40,274 nt of DNA from Candidatus Gastranaerophilales bacterium (GTDB lineage: Bacteria > Cyanobacteriota > Vampirovibrionia > Gastranaerophilales > Gastranaerophilaceae): contig CALVEB010000019.1 in the NCBI GenBank assembly GCA_944326465.1, positions 1 to 40,274 of the forward strand, given 5' to 3'. Positions 15,427-23,421 of this stretch are shown here, one piece after another. Every line of letters starts with the position of its first letter. Positions within the stretch are counted from its first letter, which is position 1. Below the pieces are notes generated by a model that was not told the DNA's origin, did no database searches, and saw only the letters and a program-made list of their open reading frames with translations. Position numbers and translations under genes: made by a program.

Positions 15427-15960
15427 ATGAACGACACGATGTTAAATTTAAAAATCCGCAGAATGACAGTAGATGATGTCGACAACGTAATTGCTATAGA
15501 AGAAAAAGCATACGGTGAGCATCACTGGTCAAAAGATTCGTTTTTAAGTGAAATTAACAACGAACTTGCCAGATATTATTGCGCGTTTGACAAAAATAAT
15601 AATCTGCTCGGATATGCAGGCTCCTGGCAAATTCTGGAAGAAGCACATATCACAAATGTTGCGGTTTCTCCTGAGATGAGGAGAAAACATATCGGCGAGG
15701 CTCTGTTATGCGCAATTATTGAAGACTGCTATAAAAATATGGTAAAATACATAACCCTTGAAGTAAGAGTAAGCAACAAAGCCGCTATTGCATTATATGA
15801 AAAATACGGGTTTAAATCATTCGGAACGCGTATCGGTTACTATCAAAACAACAATGAAGACGCTCTTATAATGTGGACAGAAAATATATTTTACGATAAA
15901 TTTAGAGTAAAATATGATAAAGTTTTTAAAGAATTAAAGGATAAAATTAATATCTTATGA
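15427..15960 (+). CDS. rimI: RimI-like GNAT N-acetyltransferase
   Basis: GNAT-fold enzyme that probably acetylates the N-terminal alanine of ribosomal protein bS18 using acetyl-CoA. Evidence: IRRMTVDDVDNVIAIEEKAYGEHHWSKDSF (the RimI N-terminal pattern), THVNVAV-like strand ITNVAVSPEMRRKHIGEALL (acetyl-CoA pyrophosphate loop R-x-x-x-I-G), and LEVRVSNKAAIALYEKYGFKSFGTRIGYY (motif B with the conserved RxxN and YxxxGF). 177 aa against a usual ~150; the last ~25 residues are a Lys-rich extension. Its stop overlaps the next start by 4 nt. Other GNAT substrates cannot be excluded. Confidence 0.82.
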   Translation: MNDTMLNLKIRRMTVDDVDNVIAIEEKAYGEHHWSKDSFLSEINNELARYYCAFDKNNNLLGYAGSWQILEEAHITNVAVSPEMRRKHIGEALLCAIIEDCYKNMVKYITLEVRVSNKAAIALYEKYGFKSFGTRIGYYQNNNEDALIMWTENIFYDKFRVKYDKVFKELKDKINIL

Positions 15961-16616
15961 AAGAAAGTGAAGCAGAAAGAAGGTTAAGATACCGTCAGAT
16001 TTTTGGGATAAGACTTTCACTCGGAAGTATTATGCTAATGGTGTTTGGTGCATTTGTATTAACTATGGCAACATTTATAAAATTTAACCTTACGCATTAT
16101 ATATTACCGTTGGATATTTTTGATGAGAGTGTAATTCATAAGTCTGCTGATTTTTTAAAAACAGTTACAATTATTCCGCAAATACCTGTGGTAATGTTTA
16201 TCGGAGCATTATTGGGACGCAAATACGGAATTACAAGCATACTTATGTATATACTTGCCGGACTGTTTTTAGTTCCGGTTTTTGCACTTGGCGGCGGCCC
16301 GGGGTATATTTTTGAATACGGATTCGGGTATATTATCGGATATATTCCCGGAATATTTTTTGCCGGTACTATTTTGAAAAACGGATTTACCTATAAAAAT
16401 ATTGCAAAAGCTATGTTTGTTGGAGTTCTCACTATACACATAATAGGTGTACTCTACATGTTATTTCTCGCAGGTCTCAAACACGAAGGCAACGAATTTA
16501 TAAAAGGCTGGATAATGGCTCAAAGCGGGTTGAAAATATTTTATGATTTCATATTAAGCTTTCTGATGGTTCTTGTGGCTAAGTATGCGCGGATTCTTTT
16601 GTGGATATTTATGTAA
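15957..16616 (+). CDS. bioY: BioY-family biotin transporter (S component)
   Basis: 219 aa, about six membrane helices. BioY binds biotin in the membrane and works alone or with an ECF energizing module. Family signs: IPQIPVVMFIGALLGRKYGITSILMYILAGLFLVPVFALGGGPGY, followed by GYIIGYIPG. The N-terminus has a basic cytoplasmic segment (RRLRYRQ) before helix 1. It overlaps rimI by 4 nt, so the two are co-transcribed although functionally unrelated. Biotin synthesis genes bioD and bioA lie 11 kb away, so the cell may both make and take up biotin. Confidence 0.75.
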   Translation: MKESEAERRLRYRQIFGIRLSLGSIMLMVFGAFVLTMATFIKFNLTHYILPLDIFDESVIHKSADFLKTVTIIPQIPVVMFIGALLGRKYGITSILMYILAGLFLVPVFALGGGPGYIFEYGFGYIIGYIPGIFFAGTILKNGFTYKNIAKAMFVGVLTIHIIGVLYMLFLAGLKHEGNEFIKGWIMAQSGLKIFYDFILSFLMVLVAKYARILLWIFM

Positions 16617-16723
16617 TAATGGCTCGTTGCATTCAGGCGTGTGAGTGCTGCAAGTAAAGTGAAAGAATACAAAACTCACTCAATTCACCTTACTTACTTC
16701 ACTTACTTTATACACTTAGTCAC

Positions 16724-18076
16724 TTAAACAATTCCCTGTGCAAGCATTGCTTCTGAAAGCTGTGTAAACGCAGCAATATTAGCACCTGCAACATAGTTGT
16801 TACCGAGGTTATATTTTTCAGCGGCTTTTTGGCAGGAATTGAAAATATTAACCATTATGTTATCCAATTTTTTATCAACTTCTTCAAAAGTCATATAATA
16901 CCGCATGCTGTTCTGACTCATTTCAATTGCAGAAGTTGCTACACCGCCTGCATTTGCCGCTTTGGCCGGTGCAACGAGTATACCTTTTTCAAGAAAATAG
17001 TCTGTAACCTCTTTTGGACAAGGCATATTTGCCCCTTCCCCTATTGCAATAACTCCGTTTTCTACAAGTTTTTTTGCTGATTGCAGACTTACCTCGTTTT
17101 GGGTTGCGCAAGGCAGGGCAATATCTGTTTTAATTGTCCAGATCGGAGAATTTTCATCAACACGTTCAATATATTGAGCATCAGGGTGCTTTTTCAAATA
17201 TTCTTTAATTCTGCCACGTTCAACTTCTTTTATTTGTTTTATAACACTGATATCAATTCCGTTTTTATCATAAATACAACCGGAACTGTCACTCATAGCA
17301 ACAACATTTGCGCCGTACTGCTGTGCTTTTTCGCATGCATAAATTGCGACATTACCGGAACCTGAAATTGTGACTGTTTTACCTTTTAATGACTGGTGGC
17401 CGTTAGCTGCAAGCATCTCACGCATAAAATAAATAAGTCCGTAACCTGTAGCTTCAGTTCTTGCAAGTGACCCGCCGTAAGACAGTCCTTTACCTGTAAT
17501 AACACCGCCTTCATAGCCGTTTTTGATCCTTTTGTACTGTCCGAACAAATACCCGACTTCTCTTGCGCCGACTCCGATGTCGCCTGCCGGTACGTCAATA
17601 TCAGGGCCGATATGGCGCTGCAATTCAGTCATAAAACTTTGACAAAAATGCATCACTTCTCTATCGGATTTACCTTTTGGGTCAAAATCACTTCCGCCTT
17701 TTCCGCCGCCTATCGGGAGTCCGGTCAGGGCGTTTTTGAATATTTGTTCAAAGCCGAGAAATTTCATAATACTTTGATTTACACTGCGATCAAATCTTAA
17801 TCCGCCTTTATAAGGGCCGATAAGACTGCTGAATTGTACGCGATACCCTCTGTTAACAATTGTTTTGCCTTCATCATTTATCCATGGAACTCTGAATGTA
17901 ATTATTCGTTCCGGTTCCACCATACGCTCTAAAACCGCAAATTCTTCAAATTCCGGATGTGAATTAATCACCGGTTCAATAGAAATTAATACTTCTTCGA
18001 CGGCCTGTAAATATTCCGGCTCATGACTATTCTTTGCTTTTGTATATTCTAAAACCCTTTTGATGTATTCGTTCAT
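16724..18076 (-). CDS. gdhA: NADP-type glutamate dehydrogenase
   Basis: Reductive amination of 2-oxoglutarate to glutamate, linking ammonium uptake to carbon metabolism. 450 aa, the typical size for the hexameric bacterial enzyme. Motifs: GPYKGGLRFDRSVN, PIGGGKGGSDFDPKGKSD (catalytic lysine region), PAGDIGVGAREVGYLFGQYKR, a Rossmann GSGNVA, and NAGGVATSAIEMSQNS. The ATG at 18076 is chosen over an upstream in-frame ATG because AAGGGGTG precedes it. It is monocistronic. Confidence 0.96.
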   Translation of the reverse strand: MNEYIKRVLEYTKAKNSHEPEYLQAVEEVLISIEPVINSHPEFEEFAVLERMVEPERIITFRVPWINDEGKTIVNRGYRVQFSSLIGPYKGGLRFDRSVNQSIMKFLGFEQIFKNALTGLPIGGGKGGSDFDPKGKSDREVMHFCQSFMTELQRHIGPDIDVPAGDIGVGAREVGYLFGQYKRIKNGYEGGVITGKGLSYGGSLARTEATGYGLIYFMREMLAANGHQSLKGKTVTISGSGNVAIYACEKAQQYGANVVAMSDSSGCIYDKNGIDISVIKQIKEVERGRIKEYLKKHPDAQYIERVDENSPIWTIKTDIALPCATQNEVSLQSAKKLVENGVIAIGEGANMPCPKEVTDYFLEKGILVAPAKAANAGGVATSAIEMSQNSMRYYMTFEEVDKKLDNIMVNIFNSCQKAAEKYNLGNNYVAGANIAAFTQLSEAMLAQGIV

Positions 18077-18379
18077 TAGCACCCCTTTTTTTAAAATTTG
18101 TATTTTTACACTATAAATGTAGCACATTTATTAAAATATTTCAAATTTTATTTTCAAAAAGATTTCTGATGTGCAGGCGAGGTAATCCAGTCAATTAAAA
18201 AGTGATTAAGGATTCTGAGACTAAGAGATTAAGCGGGTTAAAAAATAGGGTTCGTTAAAATCTTGTATTGTCGTTTAAAAGACACTTGGTTATTAGCGAA
18301 TTCACGGACGCAGTAAATTCAAGACATGGCACTGATGCACTAAGTAGTTACAGCAAGATAAAAAAGAACATAATTCCTC

Positions 18380-18404
18380 TGTTTTATGCGCTTGGCGCGA
18401 TTCG
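18380..18404. repeat. Duplicate of the tRNA-Lys 3' end (att-like direct repeat)
   Basis: 25 bp identical to 18610-18634, which covers the last 17 bp of the tRNA gene plus 8 bp beyond it. The two copies are exactly 230 bp apart and enclose repeat copy D and the tRNA terminator. This is typical of site-specific integration at a tRNA 3' end, but no integrase is seen. Confidence 0.75.
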
Positions 18405-18408
18405 TCTT

Positions 18409-18518
18409 GAATTTGCTCCACGCTCACGGAGACTCGCCTGTTGTGCTTACGCACAAGCCGTCTCGTTCCGTTCGCTATCCGGATTTGTGCCTGTGGCACT
18501 TCATCCGTCCGCAAATTC
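18409..18518 (-). repeat. Palindromic dispersed repeat, copy D
   Basis: 110 bp. Its ends are GAATTTGC (18409-18416) and GCAAATTC (18511-18518): both ends differ from the other copies by one base, and in a way that keeps them complementary. The inner stem is TTGTGC-TTAC-GCACAA (18441-18456). A degenerate mini-copy lies at 18297-18326. The stretch 18077-18617 holds no gene. Confidence 0.8.
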
Positions 18519-18577
18519 GCCGAACGCTTTGACAAGGCATTCGCCTTGTGCGCGTTCTACAAATCCTGTCAAAACAG

Positions 18578-18617
18578 ATAAAACAAAGGATAGGTTAAAA
18601 CCTATCCTTTGTTTTAT
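18578..18617 (-). terminator. Terminator of tRNA-Lys
   Basis: Perfect 17-bp inverted repeat (arm ATAAAACAAAGGATAGG, loop of 6) immediately 3' of the tRNA on the minus strand, followed by CTGTTTTG. Confidence 0.8.
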
Positions 18618-18689
18618 GCGCTTGGCGCGATTCGAACGCGCGACCTATCCCTTAAAAGGGGAGTGCTCTACCTGCTGAGCTACAAGCGC
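18618..18689 (-). tRNA. tRNA-Lys (anticodon TTT)
   Basis: 72-nt cloverleaf on the minus strand. Acceptor GCGCTTG pairs with CAAGCGC. The D arm is GCTC...GAGC, the anticodon loop CTTTTAA, and the T arm GCGCG-TTCGAAT-CGCGC. The outermost anticodon-stem pair is C-T. CCA is not encoded. The 3' end is duplicated at 18380. Confidence 0.95.
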
Positions 18690-18813
18690 TTAATCGCTAT
18701 TCATTTCGTCAGTGATTTTAATATAGCAAGAACATTTTTTCTTGTCAATAACTTTTTTAAATAAATTTTTATATTATTCTCTAAATATTACCCGACAGGC
18801 TAATATTTTTTGT

Positions 18814-18842
18814 TTGACTTTATACTTTTTTAGTGCTAATCT
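18814..18842 (+). promoter_or_regulatory. Candidate promoter of the glycogen-synthase-like gene
   Basis: TTGACT (18814-18819), 17-nt spacer, TAATCT (18837-18842). It lies about 130 nt upstream of the ATG. Nothing else is evident in 18690-18980. Confidence 0.35.
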
Positions 18843-18980
18843 TATTCTCGGTCTCAAAACTAATCTCGGGTGAAGATTTGTAACAACTTTGCGCGTTTTC
18901 TCCTGACGCTAGCAAAAAATTAAATTCACAGATTTTAGCTTTATAGATAGTTAGAATATAGTAAGTAAAAAGGTGTTTGT

Positions 18981-21881
18981 ATGAGTATTGAAATTCAACC
19001 AAAGACAAATTTGTTGTCCTCTTTTAGCCAGACAAAAATTAACTACCAGCAGCCGCAATTTATACCGGCTCATCCTCCGGTTTCAACTGAGCAGCCTCAA
19101 GAAAAAACAGTATTACAAAGTCAGCCGCAAAAAGATGAATTCGTTAACTCCGATTCTAAGGCTGATACGCAAAAATCAAATGCCTTTAAAGACTTTGCTC
19201 AAAAGTACGGCGGTGTTCTGACCGGTACTGTAGCTCTCGCTACCTCTGTTATTGGGTTCCCTCTTGTTTATAAAAAAGGCAAAGCTGCTACTAACAGGGC
19301 TTTAAATGAAGTTAAGGATTCACTTGATATACTATCCGGAAAAATTAAAAATTTGGATTTTGAAGATCAAATCAGAAACGCTGTTAATGAAGTTCTCAAA
19401 GAATCAAACAAAAAGCCGAATGTCCCTGTCTCCAAACAATCAATACTCACAACCGCTTTACTTGGAATAGGCACAGGCGTCGGAATTACTGAATTCTTGA
19501 AAGATAATAAAGATACTATAAAAGAACAGGGCTTTACTGATGATGATATTAAAAAAGCTAAAGATACTGCAACAGCTATTTTAGAAAAACCTGTGGAAGC
19601 ACTCAATAAAGCCAATGCTGTTCATGGTATGGCTGAAGACGCTAAAAGAATTGCAGAAGCTTATGACAGCAGAATAAACATTGCTATGGAAAATTCCCGC
19701 GATGCTGTTGACGCTGCAGGTGCACGCGACAAGCAAATTATGAATCTCTTCCTTGAACCGTTTTATGATTTAAGGCTTTTGTCAGTACGTGATTGGGATA
19801 AGAAAATTGATACTAATAAATCAAAAGAAGCGTTTGCTATCGTAAATGATGCTGCTGTAATGCGTCTTGATAGAAGTGCTAATGATACAATAAGAGATAT
19901 TAAAAACTTTAAAGAAAAATATCCGCAATTGACTTCCCTCTGGGGCATGACATCTGAATATGACCCTATCAAAAAAGGCGGTCTTGGCGTTGTGCCGTCT
20001 GATTTACAAGACAACTTTGTCAAACTCGGTATGGATTCGCCAACATTTATCCCTATGTATCTCAAAAAAGGTTTGAGTGAATTTAAAGCAGTAAGACAAT
20101 ACAACCCTGAAACAGGAAAAGATGAAGCTCATTATCAATATATTTATGATAAAGAAAAATATGATTTGAAAAAACTTGCAGAAGTTACTATACCGACATA
20201 TCGTAACGGCAAGCAGCTAATGGAAAGAGTTGAATACTACAGTGCTCAAAAACCTATTCGCGGTACAGACAAAACCAAAACTCTCGTATTTGTAAAAAAT
20301 GCTGACTACTTCCGCGAAGGAATTTATGATTCAACTCCTTTTGCAGAAGAAACTGAAAAATTTGCGTTATTTACAAAATCAGTTTATACACTTGCAAAAT
20401 ACAAAGTCGCCGAGGCATTGGGCAGTGATTTAACCGGTGTTGAAAACATAAAAATAGCTGATAAAGCCGCTTTTGATGAGATAAAAGCACCTAATTCCTT
20501 TGTTCTGAATGACTGGCATGCGGGTTCTGTTGCAGGTTTGTTCAGATATCGTGCACCTATGGAATATGCATACAAGGAACTTTCACACGATGTGATGTAT
20601 GCGCTTAAAGATATGCCGCTTCTAATGATCGGGCATAACCTCGGTGAGCAGGGCAATACAAACTCCGGCAGCGGTTCTTTGACAGCTAAAAACCAGACAA
20701 CAGAAAACGTTATCAACACATTATATGATCATTATGCAAAAGCTCTGGCAGAACACGGGCACAGCGGTCTGCAAAATGAAGATATATGTAATACAATTCT
20801 TATGAAACGCAGAACCGGTGATAAGCAGTTTAACAGTTTATTCCACGGAGCAGCGCTTGCTGACTGGTTTGAAATAGTATCACCAAACCACGCAGAAGAA
20901 TGTATTAAAGATCCTGCTCAATCCGGTATTTTGTGGTCACTTTTGCAACGCAGACAACATACAGGCACAATAGGCGGTATACTTAACGGTCTGGATAAAA
21001 ACAAAGTTGATATGAAAGCTACCAATGATCGTAACTATGTAAAATTCCATGATGTTAACGAAAAACTGAATTTGCAGGAATACGATAAAGATACCCCGAT
21101 TGATGAAGTTATGGAAAGACGTATGTACAACAAACGCAGAGTCTATAACGCATTTATCAAGCCGCTTGGTATAGACAAAAATTATCCGGCTGATATTGAG
21201 CTTGTAAATCCTGAAGCAGGCAGCCTGAATATATCAGAAGATGATTTTGCCAATGCTCCTGTTATTGGCTGGGCTCACAGAATGTCCAGACAAAAAGGAT
21301 TAAAATATTTCTCAGAAGCTGTAACAAGACTCTTTGACAACTGGGATAATCTATTCCCTGGCAAACCAATGCCGGTAATTATCGTTGGCGGCCCTGTTGA
21401 AGACGCTAATCAACTTCAGTACCTGAATGATTTGCGAGATCCGGGTAAGGGCAGCAACAAAGAACGTCTAAATAGAACTATTGCATTAAAAGGTAATCTT
21501 CCGAACCCTGCAATTATGTCAGCTTGTACATTCTTCACAGGCCCTTCAGATTATGAACCTTGCGGATTAATTCAGGGTGAATGTTTCGCAAAAGGTACGC
21601 CGGTTATAGCAACTGATGTAGGCGGTTTCCATGATACGATAAAAGACGGGGAAACAGGTTTCCTTGCTAAATATCCAAGTACGGATGCAGTGTATGACAA
21701 AATGGTGGAAGGGCTCAAAATGTACTTCTATGACCATGACAAATATAAACAAATGGTGGCTAATGACCTGCAAGTTGACTTTAGCTGGAATCAGGCGGGC
21801 AAACAAGGCTCAATCTTTGAATATACTGACAAACTCGGATTTGACAGAGATAAGCTTCCGGAAGTTGCAATTGCGGCGTAG
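18981..21881 (+). CDS. Glycogen/starch synthase-like glycosyltransferase (GT5) with membrane-type N-terminal extension
   Basis: 966 aa, roughly twice a normal GlgA (~480). Residues ~1-75 are polar and low in complexity. Two hydrophobic segments follow, near 77-97 (GVLTGTVALATSVIGFPLVYKKG) and 152-170 (LTTALLGIGTGVGITEFL), then a helical linker to about 300. The GT5 catalytic parts are recognisable: the K-x-GGLG loop as KKGGLGVV, NDWHAG, a nucleotide-binding IGWAHRMSRQKG, and the C-terminal GPSDYEPCGLIQGE followed by GTPVIATDVGGFHDTI. It would transfer glucose from ADP- or UDP-glucose. AAGGTG before the ATG supports the start. Large insertions between motifs suggest a divergent subfamily. Location at a membrane or polymer surface is inferred. 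Confidence 0.8.
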   Translation: MSIEIQPKTNLLSSFSQTKINYQQPQFIPAHPPVSTEQPQEKTVLQSQPQKDEFVNSDSKADTQKSNAFKDFAQKYGGVLTGTVALATSVIGFPLVYKKGKAATNRALNEVKDSLDILSGKIKNLDFEDQIRNAVNEVLKESNKKPNVPVSKQSILTTALLGIGTGVGITEFLKDNKDTIKEQGFTDDDIKKAKDTATAILEKPVEALNKANAVHGMAEDAKRIAEAYDSRINIAMENSRDAVDAAGARDKQIMNLFLEPFYDLRLLSVRDWDKKIDTNKSKEAFAIVNDAAVMRLDRSANDTIRDIKNFKEKYPQLTSLWGMTSEYDPIKKGGLGVVPSDLQDNFVKLGMDSPTFIPMYLKKGLSEFKAVRQYNPETGKDEAHYQYIYDKEKYDLKKLAEVTIPTYRNGKQLMERVEYYSAQKPIRGTDKTKTLVFVKNADYFREGIYDSTPFAEETEKFALFTKSVYTLAKYKVAEALGSDLTGVENIKIADKAAFDEIKAPNSFVLNDWHAGSVAGLFRYRAPMEYAYKELSHDVMYALKDMPLLMIGHNLGEQGNTNSGSGSLTAKNQTTENVINTLYDHYAKALAEHGHSGLQNEDICNTILMKRRTGDKQFNSLFHGAALADWFEIVSPNHAEECIKDPAQSGILWSLLQRRQHTGTIGGILNGLDKNKVDMKATNDRNYVKFHDVNEKLNLQEYDKDTPIDEVMERRMYNKRRVYNAFIKPLGIDKNYPADIELVNPEAGSLNISEDDFANAPVIGWAHRMSRQKGLKYFSEAVTRLFDNWDNLFPGKPMPVIIVGGPVEDANQLQYLNDLRDPGKGSNKERLNRTIALKGNLPNPAIMSACTFFTGPSDYEPCGLIQGECFAKGTPVIATDVGGFHDTIKDGETGFLAKYPSTDAVYDKMVEGLKMYFYDHDKYKQMVANDLQVDFSWNQAGKQGSIFEYTDKLGFDRDKLPEVAIAA

Positions 21882-21922
21882 ATATGATTTTAGCGGAAAG
21901 TTAACTTTTATCACATTTAACG

Positions 21923-21952
21923 AAAAAAGGAGTTTGATAACTCCTTTTTTTT
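21923..21952 (+). terminator. Intrinsic terminator
   Basis: Stem AAAAAAGGAGTT / AACTCCTTTTTT with loop TGAT and a T8 run. A TATAAT (21954-21959) directly after it is a likely -10 for the next gene. Confidence 0.9.
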
Positions 21953-21990
21953 GTATAATTAATTTGTAAAAAGATTTTTTAAGGTTGAAG

Positions 21991-23271
21991 ATGGAAAGAC
22001 TATTCGGATTACTCGGAATTATATTGATATTTGGCATCGCGTATTTGATGTCCAATAACAGAAAAGCCATAAATTACAAAACAGTCGGCATGGGATTTTT
22101 ATTACAGGTATTGCTGGCTGTTTTTGTTTTCAAGGTGCCATTAGGGCGTGCGATATTTTTTAATATAGGTTTGTTTATCCAGAAAATTCTTGATTTTGCA
22201 AAAGAAGGCGGATATTTTGTATTTGGACCTTTGATTGATAATACAAAATTAGATGCAGTATTTTCAGGCGGAGCCAATGTTTTTGCACTTCAATTAATAT
22301 CATCACTTATATTTATGATGATACTCGTGAATATACTCTACTATTACGGAATAATGCAGCGTATAGTTCCGCTTTTTGGTAAAGCAATGAATAAACTTAT
22401 GTCAGTCAGCGGAGCTGAGGCTTTGTCAAATGTAGCCAGTGCATTTGTGGGACAAATTGCAGCCCAGATAATGATAAGACCGTATCTGGCAAAATTAACC
22501 AGATCAGAATTATTGGCGTCAATGGCCGGAAGTATGGCGTGTATTTCCGGAGCTACAATGCCTATTTATATAGGCTTAGGTATACCTGCACAGTACTTGC
22601 TTGCCGCATCAATTATGGCTGCTCCTGGGGCGCTTGTTATTTCAAAAATAGTTTATCCGGAAACACATACACCAGAAACAAGTGAAAATATTCATATTAA
22701 ATTTAGTAAAAGACGCCGTCCATACATAAATCTTTTTGATGCAATATCAGCAGGGGCATCTGAGGGGATGAAGGTTGCAATTAATGTCGTTGCAATGATT
22801 CTTGCACTTGTTGCACTTGTTGCAATGGTGGATTGGGTGCTTGCAAATTTCGGGATTTTAGTGGTTAAGTATCTACATTTCAATATTCCCGGATTTGATC
22901 TTACCCAGCTTTCATTAAAGATGATTTTAGGTAAAATCTTTGCGGTATTTGCATATTTTATGGGAGTGCCGCTTGAGGAAGCGACAACTGTCGGAAGCTT
23001 AATGGGAACAAAGTTAGTGCTAAACGAAATGGTTGCTTATGTAGATCTTGCGAATTTACCGCAGCAATTATCCGCCAAAAGTTATTTAATTGCGTGCTTT
23101 GCACTTTGCAGTTTTGGTAATTTCGGGTCTATCGCAATACAACTTGGCGGTATCGGAGAATTAGCGCCAAACCAGAGAAAAAACCTTGCGCGTTTAGGTT
23201 TGCGTGCGCTGATTTGCGGCACTCTGACCTGCTACATGTCAGCTGCTATTGTTGGTATTCTGTTTAACTAA
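21991..23271 (+). CDS. nupC: NupC-family concentrative nucleoside transporter
   Basis: Cation-coupled nucleoside importer of the inner membrane, 426 aa with eight to ten hydrophobic segments. Family signs: PLFGKAMNKLMSVSGAEALSNVASAFVGQ, SGATMPIYIGLG, the CNT signature GTKLVLNEMVAY, and the C-terminal FALCSFGNFGSIAIQLGG. The ATG at 21991 has AAGG 6 nt upstream; a TTG 6 nt earlier overlaps that site. It stands alone after a strong terminator and converges on the M16 peptidase gene. Confidence 0.92.
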   Translation: MERLFGLLGIILIFGIAYLMSNNRKAINYKTVGMGFLLQVLLAVFVFKVPLGRAIFFNIGLFIQKILDFAKEGGYFVFGPLIDNTKLDAVFSGGANVFALQLISSLIFMMILVNILYYYGIMQRIVPLFGKAMNKLMSVSGAEALSNVASAFVGQIAAQIMIRPYLAKLTRSELLASMAGSMACISGATMPIYIGLGIPAQYLLAASIMAAPGALVISKIVYPETHTPETSENIHIKFSKRRRPYINLFDAISAGASEGMKVAINVVAMILALVALVAMVDWVLANFGILVVKYLHFNIPGFDLTQLSLKMILGKIFAVFAYFMGVPLEEATTVGSLMGTKLVLNEMVAYVDLANLPQQLSAKSYLIACFALCSFGNFGSIAIQLGGIGELAPNQRKNLARLGLRALICGTLTCYMSAAIVGILFN

Positions 23272-23283
23272 GATTCAGCATTT

Positions 23284-23398
23284 TGCAATTTTGTAAAGTA
23301 GGAGGCTGCGAAAATGTAAAATACAGATGTGCATTTTTGTAAAATACAAGTGTGCGAAAATGTAAAATACGAACGTGCATTTTTGTAAAATACAAACC
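23284..23398. repeat. Tandem array of five 23-bp units
   Basis: Units start at 23284, 23307, 23330, 23353 and 23376, with no spacers. Units 2 and 4 begin TGCGAAAATGTAAAATAC. Units 3 and 5 begin TGCATTTTTGTAAAATAC, and unit 1 is a degenerate version of that type. So the real period is 46 bp. GAAAATG of one unit can pair with CATTTT of the next. It lies between two convergent genes. Confidence 0.9.
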
Positions 23399-23421
23399 GG
23401 AAATCCTCTGTATACCAGCAT

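Noticed and set aside
18268-18678. 136-codon open frame on +
   Set aside because: It runs through repeat copy D, the tRNA terminator and the antisense of tRNA-Lys; no ribosome site.
23284-23398. Possible CRISPR array
   Set aside because: Units abut directly with no unique spacers, and no cas genes are present.
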